From Acidimicrobiaceae bacterium (lineage in GTDB: Bacteria > Actinomycetota > Acidimicrobiia > Acidimicrobiales > RAAP-2), in NCBI GenBank assembly GCA_003161575.1, contig PMOE01000022.1, positions 1 through 64,000 of the forward strand: a DNA stretch of 64,000 bases, read 5' to 3'. The stretch's first letter is position 1, and every line of letters begins with the position of its first letter. The notes beneath the pieces were generated by a model that was given only the letters and a program-made list of their open reading frames with translations, searched no databases and was not told the origin of the DNA. Of this stretch, positions 42,435 through 51,368 are shown in pieces. The translations under genes and the position numbers were made by a program.

Positions 42435-43982
42435 GTGCGCGTACCACTCACCATCGGCGATTTTTTGGAGCGGGCTGCCCTGGTCCACGGGGAGAGGACG
42501 GCCCTGGTCGATGAGCCCGGCGTCGCCGGCTCGCTGGGCTCGATCACCTACACCGAGCTGCACGACCGGGCCCGTGGGATGGCGCTCACGTTGGACTCGA
42601 TGGGGGTCGGGCCCGGCGAACGGGTGGCCATTGTCAGTCCCAACTCCGGGAGGTTCTTGACCTCGTATTTCGGGGTCAGCGGGTTTGGCCGGGTCCTCGT
42701 GCCCATCAACTTCCGCCTGAACGCCGACGAGGTGGGCTACATCGTCGAGGACTCGAGCGCCTCGGTGCTCCTCTACGACCCCGAGCTGGAAGGCGAGCTC
42801 GCCGCGGTCAGCGCGAAGCACCGCATCATGCTCGACGGCGTGTCCGACGCCGAGTTGTTCGCGCCGGCCCCAAAGGGCGTGGTGCCCGCCCGCTGGGAGG
42901 CCGACGAGGACGCCACGTGTTCGATCAATTACACCTCGGGAACCACGGCGCGACCCAAGGGAGTCCAGCTGACACACCGGACATGCTGGCTGAATGCTGT
43001 GACCTTCGGGTGGCATACGACCGTGAGCGACCGAGACGTCTTCTTGCACACGCTACCCATGTTCCACTGCAACGGCTGGGGCATGCCCTATGCGCTGACC
43101 GCGATGGGCGCGCGTCACATTGTCCAGCGCAAGATCGACGGGGAAGTCATCCTCTCGCGTATCGGCGCTGACGGCGTCACCCTGCTGTGCGGGGCCCCGG
43201 CCGTAGTCGCTGCCATCTTGAAGGCCGCCGAGGCCCGACGCGAGCGGGGAGAACCGGTGCCCGGAGCAGGCCGGGTTCGCATGGTCGTGGCCGGGGCGCC
43301 CCCGCCGTCGAGGACCATCGAGCGTATGGAGACCGAGCTTGGTTGGGAGTTCATCCAGATCTACGGCCTGACCGAGACGGCGCCGCTGCTGACCGTGAAC
43401 CGGGCCCCAAGGGAATGGGACGAGCTCGACGTGCCCGAGCGGGCCCGGCGTCTGAGCCGGGCTGGTGTTCCCGCCACCGGGGTGCGGGTCCGGGTCGATG
43501 AGCAAGGCGAGGTGCTGGCCCGCTCCAACCACGTCTTCGCCGGCTATTGGAACCAGCCCGAGGAGTCGGGCCGTGCCCTTCGAGAGGGCTGGTTCCACAC
43601 CGGTGACGGGGGATTCTTCGACGGCCCCTCGTTGGTGATCTCTGATCGCAAGAAGGACGTGATTATCACCGGTGGGGAGAACGTATCGTCCATTGAAGTC
43701 GAAGACTGCCTCTACCAGCACCCGGCGGTCGACGAGGTCGCGGTGATCGGCGTGCCAGACGAGACGTGGGGCGAGACGATCAAAGCTTTGGTGGTCGTCC
43801 GCGATGGAGAGACGGTGACCGAGGGGGAGCTCATCGTCCATTGCCGCGACCGGCTGGCGCACTTTAAGGCGCCGACCAGTGTGGAGTTCCCCGAGTCGCT
43901 CGTCCGCACAGCCTCGGGCAAGCTACAAAAGTACAAGCTGCGCCAGCCTTTTTGGGAGGGACGTGAGCGCTTCGTGAACTGA
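42435..43982 (+). CDS. AMP-forming acyl-CoA synthetase
   Basis: A 515-residue member of the acyl-adenylate ligase family, activating a carboxylic acid with ATP and CoA. Core motifs are YTSGTTARPKGVQLTHR (phosphate-binding loop), QIYGLTETAPLLTVN, GWFHTGDGGFF, the hinge ISDRKKDVIITGGENVSSIEVED, and the catalytic Lys near the C-terminus (RTASGKLQKYKLRQPFW). Length and the C-terminal layout fit medium/long-chain acyl-CoA ligases. GGGAGGGA precedes GTG 42435; the frame is open to 42414. Substrate not deducible. Confidence 0.9.
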   Translation: MRVPLTIGDFLERAALVHGERTALVDEPGVAGSLGSITYTELHDRARGMALTLDSMGVGPGERVAIVSPNSGRFLTSYFGVSGFGRVLVPINFRLNADEVGYIVEDSSASVLLYDPELEGELAAVSAKHRIMLDGVSDAELFAPAPKGVVPARWEADEDATCSINYTSGTTARPKGVQLTHRTCWLNAVTFGWHTTVSDRDVFLHTLPMFHCNGWGMPYALTAMGARHIVQRKIDGEVILSRIGADGVTLLCGAPAVVAAILKAAEARRERGEPVPGAGRVRMVVAGAPPPSRTIERMETELGWEFIQIYGLTETAPLLTVNRAPREWDELDVPERARRLSRAGVPATGVRVRVDEQGEVLARSNHVFAGYWNQPEESGRALREGWFHTGDGGFFDGPSLVISDRKKDVIITGGENVSSIEVEDCLYQHPAVDEVAVIGVPDETWGETIKALVVVRDGETVTEGELIVHCRDRLAHFKAPTSVEFPESLVRTASGKLQKYKLRQPFWEGRERFVN

Positions 43983-44300
43983 AGGACGGAATGGCCCAGT
44001 CGTTGCCGCCTCTGGCGCCCGCTGTGAGCTGGTCCGCAAGGGCCACTTGGCTCGTTGCCCCCGACGGGGGGATCTTCTCTTGCAGCGGCGCAAAATTCGA
44101 CGGCTCAACGGAGAGCCAATGGCGCCGTCTTCGCGCTGACCGCCAGCTCTCCGACCGCCAGCTCTCCGACCGCCTGGCGAACCACCGGGTCGGACGGGGC
44201 CACGCCCAACCGGAGCGCCGACGGGGTAGCGGCCGCCTGAGAGGAATCTCAACAACCCGGCCCGAACGTCTGGCCGCCATCTTGTATACATGAAGGCCAC
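43983..44300. other. Gap with a short tandem repeat
   Basis: About 320 bp with no supported gene. It contains 2.4 copies of a 15-bp unit ACCGCCAGCTCTCCG (44139-44174). Confidence 0.45.
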
Positions 44301-44966
44301 ATGGAACATTTCCTGGCCACCTGGGGCTATTTGGCCCTGTTCGTCGCCACATTCTTGTCTTCGATGGGGATCCCGGTGGGTTCTGAGGTGGCGATCGCGT
44401 TCGCCGGTGCTCTGGCCAGCGGTCAGGTGATCAGCACGGGGGGTCACGACCATCTGAATCTGGTCCTCGTGATAGTGGTAGCCGTCATTGGAGAGGTCGT
44501 GGGGTCCATAGCGGGCTACGCCATAGGCTTCTACGGCGGCCGCCCACTCGTTGACCGTTTCGGCAAGTACGTGTTGTTAACCCACAAGGACCTCGATCGG
44601 GCCGAAGCGTGGTTTGACGGGCGCGGGGAGTCGGTCGTGCTGTTCGCTCGGCTCATACCGCTCGTCCGTTCGTTTATATCCTTGGCGGCGGGGCTGGCTG
44701 AGATGGCCTTCGCGAAGTTCCTCGTGTACACGGTCATCGGGTCCGCGGCGTGGTGCGTGGCGTTGGCGAGCCTCGGCTACAGCCTGGGCGCCAGCTGGCA
44801 CCATTTCATCAAGGCCTTCAGTTACGCCGGTTATGTGGCGGGCGCGCTCGTGGTGATTGCGTTCGTCCTCGTCATCGGTCATCGGATTCGCACGCTGCGA
44901 CTCGAGAGAGATGCGAGTCCACCGGACGAAACGCAGGTGGATTCTTCAGCTCGCTCTGTCGACTAG
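44301..44966 (+). CDS. DedA-family membrane protein
   Basis: A 221-residue VTT/DedA protein, an inner-membrane family linked to membrane homeostasis and, in recent work, lipid-carrier recycling. Typical parts are the N-terminal hydrophobic hairpin FLSSMGIPVGSEVAIAFAGAL, the EVVGSIAGYAIGFYGGRPLVDRFGKY motif, the FARLIPLVRSFISLAAGLAEM signature with its conserved Arg, and terminal helices. The basic/acidic tail after residue 195 is cytosolic. Carrier recycling would suit the glycan genes downstream, but that is inference. Confidence 0.9.
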   Translation: MEHFLATWGYLALFVATFLSSMGIPVGSEVAIAFAGALASGQVISTGGHDHLNLVLVIVVAVIGEVVGSIAGYAIGFYGGRPLVDRFGKYVLLTHKDLDRAEAWFDGRGESVVLFARLIPLVRSFISLAAGLAEMAFAKFLVYTVIGSAAWCVALASLGYSLGASWHHFIKAFSYAGYVAGALVVIAFVLVIGHRIRTLRLERDASPPDETQVDSSARSVD

Positions 44967-45076
44967 GCCTCGAGCGCTGGCAGCGTGCTCAGCGGACCGA
45001 ACTGATCAAGGCCGTGCTGCGAAGCTCCCGAGTCTCTACAGCAGAGGCTCTGCATTAATTGCGCTCGACGGGCCCT

Positions 45077-47182
45077 TCACCGCTGGCCAATCCCCGGACG
45101 TTCTTGGGCCACGATGCAGTCGCTCACGAGGGCGACGGCGCGCCATTGCCCCGCTGTGTGGCTCAGTAACGTGCGGCAGTTTCTCAGCGCGAGAGCCGAG
45201 CGGCTCGGGTTTGTCGATATGCCCGGTGCGGATTCGGGATTGCCGACGGCACCGGCCGAGCCCGTCACGCGCCACGTCCATGCGCCAGAAGAAAAAGACG
45301 GGGCGCGTCCGAGCACCGCAGCGAATAACTCGGCGGCATAGCTTGGCGCCCGCCCACGGTCAGTAATGGCGACATACGTGACGGCAAACTCGGACACTGC
45401 GGAGCGAAGGGTGGCAATCTGCCAGGGTGCACCGGAGGGGAAGGGGCCGGCGATCTCCGCCGAGAGGGCTGCGAGGACCCGTTCAGCCGAACGAGCCGGA
45501 CCGAGTTGCAGAGCTCTGCCATTCGGACCGGGCACCTTGGCGTAGCCACCAGCGAGCCTGAAGCTGATGCCACTCATGCTCTGCCAGACCATCGGCGCGG
45601 AGAAGGCGGTGGCGGACATCGAAAAGGGATAGGTGAGGACCACTGGACTCTTGCCAGCGGTGTGTCCCGTGCGGACAATGCCCTCCAGCCAGCGTGGCTC
45701 AGACACCGACCGGGTAGTGAGCGGCGCGTGGTAGGCGGCCCAGATCGGTATCAGTGCCGCAGCGCTGAGCGCGACCAGACAACCTGCCGCCACGAGTCCG
45801 CGGGCTTTGCCGGGTCGCCAGATGCCGGGCGACGCAAGTGCCCGTCGCCACTGGCTTGTCCGTAGCCAACAGGCGTCGACCCCCAGAGCGACGATGACAG
45901 CGATGAACAGGTCGGCGAGCGCGCTGAAGCGTTGCGGGCCGATCGCATCGAGCACCGGCAGGGAGCCGAGCGCTCGCCAGGGCAACCACACGGTCGCCGC
46001 TCCGCCTGTCGTCCAGAACAGGGCACCCAAGGAGAGCACCACAGTGACCACCGCCGTGGTGCTCAGAACCCTGGTGGATCGGCGCCGCCAGGAGACCAAC
46101 GCGCCAACGACAGCCAGGGCCACCACCGCGTACCCGAGGTACGCAGACGGGGGTCCGGCTGGTCCTTCGTAGCCACCGAGTTGCAACAACGGATTGGGAA
46201 TCCCAGTCTGCCCCGGAGCGAGGATGTCGATGAACCTGTTCCCCTGAATCTGGATCGCTGGCCACGGCGCGCCGACGATGTGGCGGGGCCCGAACAGCGC
46301 GATCCATGCGGGAACGGCCAGGACGATCGCGGTCAGGCACATGGCCACCACGGTCCCTCTTGCGGCGAACCTCCAGGAGTGTCGGATCAACCTTGGCACC
46401 CACGCGGCGGTACTCAAGAGCCCGATCACCCCGACCACGACGGTGATGGCCAGAATTTCTGTCGAGATCATAAATTGCGCCACGACCAGCAGCCCCAGCC
46501 CGATCCCCAAGCGCGTCGCGTCTCCCTGGCCAGCGAGCATCTTGCGGCCGACGAGCATCATGAGGGGTGGCACGACGAGCAACGCCAGTCCGATGTGTCC
46601 GGTCGCGTCGTTGTCGATCACGAACGGGGAGTAGCCGAACACGAATCCGGCGATCCACGCCGCCGGTGACCAGCCGACCATTCGTCGGCAGGCGATCCAG
46701 CATCCCCAGGCGCTGAGCGCAGGAGCCAGTGTGAGAGCGATGTTGGTAGAGGCGATCGGTCCGGCGATCCACGTGACCGGTGCCAAGACCATCCCGACGA
46801 GGGGAAAGCTGGCGTTCGACAGTAGGTTTACCCCTTTTGGTGCCCACAGGGAACCACTGAAAAAGGGGTTCAGACCGTGCTGGAGAGCGTAGGCGGGCCA
46901 CGCGATGAACCACACCTGCTGCCCGGAGTCCCCGCACGTGCAGGCGAGGGTGGACCCGAGGTGCCCGTCCCAGGCGTGCCACCACAAGAAGATCGCCGGC
47001 AGGCAGAAGACAGCGATCACCCCGAGGTTTTTTGCCACGGCGCGCAGCGACCGATCTCGTGTGCTTTTCCAACACCGCCTGCTCGGTGACGGAGCCGGCG
47101 AAGCGCGGTCAACGATGCTCTCCCCCTTCACCTCCGACCGGTGTCCGGGAGCGCTAGGGAGCTGTTCGATCGTGATGGTCAC
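45077..47182 (-). CDS. Polytopic membrane glycosyltransferase-like protein
   Basis: Up to 701 residues with about 12 hydrophobic helices and a large C-terminal extracytoplasmic domain. The layout (a first helix, then an external loop with acidic/aromatic residues LACTCGDSGQQVWFIAWPAYALQHGLNPFFSG, then a long helical array) resembles GT-C-type or YfhO-like membrane glycosyltransferases that use lipid-linked sugars. The GT-C acidic motif is not textbook, so the call is structural analogy only. Start uncertain: GTG 47182 has AGGG upstream, while the frame is open to 47257. It is divergent from the polymerase gene. Confidence 0.6.
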   Translation of the reverse strand: MTITIEQLPSAPGHRSEVKGESIVDRASPAPSPSRRCWKSTRDRSLRAVAKNLGVIAVFCLPAIFLWWHAWDGHLGSTLACTCGDSGQQVWFIAWPAYALQHGLNPFFSGSLWAPKGVNLLSNASFPLVGMVLAPVTWIAGPIASTNIALTLAPALSAWGCWIACRRMVGWSPAAWIAGFVFGYSPFVIDNDATGHIGLALLVVPPLMMLVGRKMLAGQGDATRLGIGLGLLVVAQFMISTEILAITVVVGVIGLLSTAAWVPRLIRHSWRFAARGTVVAMCLTAIVLAVPAWIALFGPRHIVGAPWPAIQIQGNRFIDILAPGQTGIPNPLLQLGGYEGPAGPPSAYLGYAVVALAVVGALVSWRRRSTRVLSTTAVVTVVLSLGALFWTTGGAATVWLPWRALGSLPVLDAIGPQRFSALADLFIAVIVALGVDACWLRTSQWRRALASPGIWRPGKARGLVAAGCLVALSAAALIPIWAAYHAPLTTRSVSEPRWLEGIVRTGHTAGKSPVVLTYPFSMSATAFSAPMVWQSMSGISFRLAGGYAKVPGPNGRALQLGPARSAERVLAALSAEIAGPFPSGAPWQIATLRSAVSEFAVTYVAITDRGRAPSYAAELFAAVLGRAPSFSSGAWTWRVTGSAGAVGNPESAPGISTNPSRSALALRNCRTLLSHTAGQWRAVALVSDCIVAQERPGIGQR

Positions 47183-47862
47183 AACCCTACGAGGGGTAGG
47201 TGAGAACCATGTGAATGCCGTATTGCAAGTGTGCGATTCGCCTCTAGCCCAGCGCAAAGAGATTCCCGGCGCGCTGGGTTTCGCGAGGTCGGATTACGTT
47301 GTGGCTGGGAAGCGGGTCGCCTGGGTCTCAATCCAACCATGCAGGGTTCGGACCAATCGCTGCTTCATTGCCGATGTCAGCCTCGCACCGCCGTGCGCCA
47401 CGGCGCCCCTGCAATCGTCGGGGGCGATCCCCGGATATCGGTGGGCGATTGTCGCCCAGGCCGACGGACCGTCCGTTCTGGAGGGTGCTTTTCCGATACG
47501 ACGGCCGAAGTGCGGTGCCGGTCGCACCCTCATCGAGTCCGGCGAAGCACTCTCAGGATTTCCGAGCATGGGAGGATCGCCCCCAGGAAGCAATTACGCC
47601 GATCGATCCGGACCGAGATTGTGCACAGTCCGGTGGGTCTCGATTCCCGGACTCGGGGGCCCACCCGATCGGGTCGGTGGCCACCAGTCACCGGTGAGCT
47701 GGCCAGATCGGTTCTCACGCCTTCCGGGGACAATCGTCCACCGGTAGTATGCGCCCGTCACCACGACAAGACACGCTTCTTCCTACCGGATCCACGGGGT
47801 GGGGCCGTAATTGTTCGTCCGACGGCCCCGATACGGGGTCTCGAATGTTCCGGGGGCACCCG
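47183..47862. other. Divergent intergenic region
   Basis: About 680 bp between two divergently transcribed membrane-protein genes. The open frames here lack recognisable features. It probably contains the promoters of both directions; I see no clear operator or riboswitch. Confidence 0.4.
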
Positions 47863-50109
47863 ATGGAAAAGCAGCCAATCAGCGGAAGGGACCAACCCGC
47901 GAAAAGCCGTGCCCCGACCGGTTCGGGTGGCGCGGGGAAAAAATCGACGACGCCCCCCGGCGGGGCCAAGTCGTCACCACCCGGCGCCAAGCCCACATCC
48001 AAGTCCACGTCCAAGTCCCCGTCCAAGTCCCCGGCAGAAAGGAGTGGAGCCGGACAGCCGGGCAAGGGATCCCCTTCCGCCCAACCGAGCGGCGCTCGGA
48101 GGACCGCCACCAAGGGCCGACTCCCAGGCCAGGCCGCCGCGGCAGGAAAGACAGCGGCTCCTCCGACCGGGCAAGGAAACCAGGCGAGGCGTTCGGTGCA
48201 ACGGCAGTCGACCGGTCGCCGGGTGCGAAGTCCGGCGACGTTCACGGGACGGGCCGGCCAAGCGGTAGCCATAGGGGCCTTTGTCCTGACCATCGTGGAC
48301 ATTCCGAAGCTCCAGTACTCCGTCTTTGCCCCAGAAGCCGCCGTGTTCTTGGCAATGGGGGCCGCCGGGCTTCCCTTGCTGGTCGCACGTGCCGTAGGGC
48401 ATCGGGGATCCCGGCGAGCGACGAGCGAGCTCTGGGCGGCGCGTCTGGCCATCGCGTTCGTTGTCTCCGGCCTGATCTCGGTGGCGATGGCCGCCCGCCC
48501 GACCCTGGCTTTGGTGGGACTGTACCAACACGGCACCGGTTGGCTCTTCATTGCGGGCGTCGCCGGGTTCTGGGCCCTCGGGACCGGCCTTGGGGACACC
48601 GAACGCCGACTGCTCGAGCTGGCGCTGATCTTTGGAGCACTCGCCAACTCGGTGCTCACCGTGTTCCAGCAGCTCTTCGGCCTTGGGGGCATCGGTCTCG
48701 AGGGGCTCGCCGGCCAGCCTGATGGCGTCCTTGGGAACCCGGTCCTCTACGGCGGCCTGGCTGCGGCCGCCTTGGTCTTGATCACACCACGTTTCATCGC
48801 ACAACCGCGACGGTGGTGGGCCGGTGTCGTCATCATCGGCGTGGGAATCGGTCTTAGTGGTGAACGCCTCCCGGCATTGTTGGCGCTGATTGTGGTGGGT
48901 TTCTACGCCGGCTCACGGTGGCGTCAGCGGAGCCAATCCATTGACCAGTTGGGCTGGCGTCGCAGCCTTGAGAACGCCGGTATCACCATCGCCGCCATCC
49001 TCGTCGGGTCGCTGGTTGCCAAACTGAAAGGCGGCCTCGGCGTCGTGAGTCACGCCGCGGGTTCCACCACCAGCGAGACGTTTGGCCAGCGCCTCGACGC
49101 CTGGCGCAACGGCCTCCACGCCTTTGCGTCCCACCCGATCTTTGGATCGGGCCCGGGGCAGTTCCGAGCGGCGACCTCCCCGTACTACAGCGTTTCGGAC
49201 TTCAGGGTGGACGGTGGAGTCACAATCACTTTCCCCGACGCGCACAACATAATCATCGAGTACGCCGTCACAACTGGCATCATCGGACTTGGACTCCTCG
49301 CCGCGTGGTTCGTCTACGCCGTCCTGCACCGCAGCGGCCCACTGATCGGGTTCGGGCTGGTGATCCTGGCCCTCCAGATGGCCGAGCCGTTGAACATCGT
49401 CCTCACCCCGTTGGCCTTCTTGGCCATTGGTGCGGCAGCCCTTACCTCTCGAGCCAACCCTGATTCCCCCGACGAAACCGGTACGCGAGCCAGTCCGGCC
49501 GCCAGGGTGCCCGCGTGGATCGGGCCGACTTCCCTCGCCCTGGCGGTGGTGGCCGGCGTAGTGGGAATCCTGATAGTGGTCGGCGATGTGAACTTCGAGA
49601 CCACGAGAGCCGACAACATTGCCAACAACAACCAAGCGGCGCTCGGCCCGGGCGCAACCGCCAACTCGCTCATTGGTTTTTGGCCTGATCCCGCGTCGCT
49701 GCTCGGCACCATCCACCTCGCCCTCGGCAAATCCGGCCAGCCAGGTCAGTACACCCAAGCCATCTTATGGGCTCAGCAGGCAGTCGATAAGGACCCCACC
49801 AACTCCCACCTGCTGACGACCCTGGCCCGATACCAGGGAAGTGTGGGCGACAATGCCGGAGCCACGCGAAGCGCACTCGAGGCTTTGAAATATGAAATGA
49901 CTGATCCCGACGCCGAATCGGTCCTCGGAATCCTCGACACTATCGGTCACGAACCGGAAGCGGCGAAGAAATACTTGGAGGAGTCCCTCAATCTTGTCCC
50001 CGACCAAACAAGCTTGAGGAAGGTACTTGCGGCGCTCAATCGCGGTTGCACTGCCCTGCCGGTCACTCCGAGCCATCCCAACCTTCGGTTCCACTGCCCG
50101 CCCTCGTGA
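47863..50109 (+). CDS. O-antigen ligase/polymerase-like (Wzy_C) protein with TPR tail
   Basis: A 748-residue membrane protein. The first about 120 residues are a low-complexity Ser/Pro/Gly/Lys tail (SKSTSKSPSKSP etc.), followed by about 11-12 transmembrane helices. The Wzy_C/O-antigen-ligase signature is in the large external loop: RLDAWRNGLHAFASHPIFGSGPGQFRAATSPYYS ... FPDAHNIIIEYAVTTGIIGLGLLAAW, with the conserved RxxxW and H residues. Two or three tetratricopeptide-like helices end the protein (AILWAQQAVDKDPTNSHLLTTLARYQ). It probably polymerises or transfers a lipid-linked glycan outside the membrane. ATG 47863 is preferred over 47749. Confidence 0.85.
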   Translation: MEKQPISGRDQPAKSRAPTGSGGAGKKSTTPPGGAKSSPPGAKPTSKSTSKSPSKSPAERSGAGQPGKGSPSAQPSGARRTATKGRLPGQAAAAGKTAAPPTGQGNQARRSVQRQSTGRRVRSPATFTGRAGQAVAIGAFVLTIVDIPKLQYSVFAPEAAVFLAMGAAGLPLLVARAVGHRGSRRATSELWAARLAIAFVVSGLISVAMAARPTLALVGLYQHGTGWLFIAGVAGFWALGTGLGDTERRLLELALIFGALANSVLTVFQQLFGLGGIGLEGLAGQPDGVLGNPVLYGGLAAAALVLITPRFIAQPRRWWAGVVIIGVGIGLSGERLPALLALIVVGFYAGSRWRQRSQSIDQLGWRRSLENAGITIAAILVGSLVAKLKGGLGVVSHAAGSTTSETFGQRLDAWRNGLHAFASHPIFGSGPGQFRAATSPYYSVSDFRVDGGVTITFPDAHNIIIEYAVTTGIIGLGLLAAWFVYAVLHRSGPLIGFGLVILALQMAEPLNIVLTPLAFLAIGAAALTSRANPDSPDETGTRASPAARVPAWIGPTSLALAVVAGVVGILIVVGDVNFETTRADNIANNNQAALGPGATANSLIGFWPDPASLLGTIHLALGKSGQPGQYTQAILWAQQAVDKDPTNSHLLTTLARYQGSVGDNAGATRSALEALKYEMTDPDAESVLGILDTIGHEPEAAKKYLEESLNLVPDQTSLRKVLAALNRGCTALPVTPSHPNLRFHCPPS

Positions 50110-50208
50110 TCAGATGAACCCAAAATGGACCGTGGTTCGAAAGGCCGGCCAGGGTCTCATCGCAACGGCAACCGCCTTCTGGGCATCGAAGCCCGAAGTT
50201 CGCTGTCG

Positions 50209-51354
50209 ATGAGAATTAGCTTGCTCATCAATTCGCTCGACGAGGGCGGCGCGCAACGACAGCTTTCCAATCTGGCGATGGGACTGCACCGCCGGGGTGA
50301 CGACGTGCTCGTGCTGTCGGCAATTCCCGGGGGGAAGTTCTCCGAAGAGCTGTCCGCTCACGGGATACGCGTCAGCTCGTGCAACAAGATCACCAGGAAC
50401 GACCTGCGTTACCTTTATCGGCTCGCCGAGATGCTGCGCCAAGAGGCCCCTGACGTGTTGTCGTGCTCTCTCATCGATTCCAACGTCATCGGAATGGTGT
50501 ACAAAGCCATCTCACCCAAGACTCCCGTGGTGATGGGAATTCGCAATGACTCGCCCAATCGGTGGCCCGAGACCCGCGTCGCACGGATCCTCCCCTTTCT
50601 CGAGCAACGATTGTCGCGTTTCGCGGATGCGATCGTCGTCAACTCCGTCCGAGGCCAGATCCATGCACAGGTCCGGGGTATCCCGATCGAACGGATCCGC
50701 CAGGTTGACAACGGTATCGATACCGATTTGTTCCGACCCGACGAGGGGAAGCGGGCGGCTACACGTTCGGAGTGGGGTATTGCTGAGGACGAGGTGCTCA
50801 TCGGGTTCGTCGGTCGTCAGCATCCGCAAAAGGGCATTCCGGTCTTCCTCGAGGCCGCCCGGCAAGTCGCCGACTGTTGTCCGTCCGCACGGTTCGTGAT
50901 CATTGGGAGAAGCCTTCGCGCTGACTATTCCGCGGAGTTGCGGACCATTGCTGACGCGTTGGACCTGCGGTCACCGCTGCTGCGCTGGTCCTCGTCCTAC
51001 CCGGACATGCAGGCTGTGAACAACGCCTTCGATTTGCTCGTGAGTTCGTCCTTCACTGAGGGATTTCCCAACAATGTCGCCGAGGCTCTGGCTTGCGGGA
51101 CACCTTGTGTTGTCGCCGATGTTGGCGACTCTGCGCGGATCGTCGCCGATCCCAGACGGGTCGTTCCTCCGGGTGATCCGAAACAACTTGCCCACGCTTG
51201 TCTGCAGGTGGTCGGTGACACGTCGGCCGACGGGGGAGCGAATCTCCGAGCACTGGTGCTGGGCTTTGATATCGACTCCATGGTGGAACGCACACGAGCT
51301 GTCTATGTCGATGTCCTGACCCGACGCGCCAACTCGCGTCTCGTCGCTACCTAG
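50209..51354 (+). CDS. GT4-family glycosyltransferase
   Basis: A 382-residue GT-B glycosyltransferase. It opens MRISLLINSLDEGGAQRQLSNLAMGLHRRGDDV, the standard GT4 start with the Gly-rich acceptor loop. The C-terminal donor domain has LIGFVGRQHPQKGIPVFLEAA and the EX7E-like SSSFTEGFPNNVAEALACGTPCVVADVGD, which binds the nucleotide sugar. It sits between the polymerase and the GT39-like gene, consistent with one glycan pathway. ATG 50209 begins the first beta strand; 28 upstream codons are not family-like. Sugar unknown. Confidence 0.92.
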   Translation: MRISLLINSLDEGGAQRQLSNLAMGLHRRGDDVLVLSAIPGGKFSEELSAHGIRVSSCNKITRNDLRYLYRLAEMLRQEAPDVLSCSLIDSNVIGMVYKAISPKTPVVMGIRNDSPNRWPETRVARILPFLEQRLSRFADAIVVNSVRGQIHAQVRGIPIERIRQVDNGIDTDLFRPDEGKRAATRSEWGIAEDEVLIGFVGRQHPQKGIPVFLEAARQVADCCPSARFVIIGRSLRADYSAELRTIADALDLRSPLLRWSSSYPDMQAVNNAFDLLVSSSFTEGFPNNVAEALACGTPCVVADVGDSARIVADPRRVVPPGDPKQLAHACLQVVGDTSADGGANLRALVLGFDIDSMVERTRAVYVDVLTRRANSRLVAT

Positions 51355-51368
51355 GACGCCCGGATCTG

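Noticed and set aside
44139-44174. 15-bp tandem repeat as a regulatory iteron
   Set aside because: Only 2.4 copies, not associated with an origin or regulator gene; likely random slippage.
47231-48268. Long Arg/Pro-rich plus-strand frame before the polymerase
   Set aside because: Arg/Pro/Ser-rich composition typical of a shadow frame in GC-rich DNA; it overlaps the real gene from 47863.
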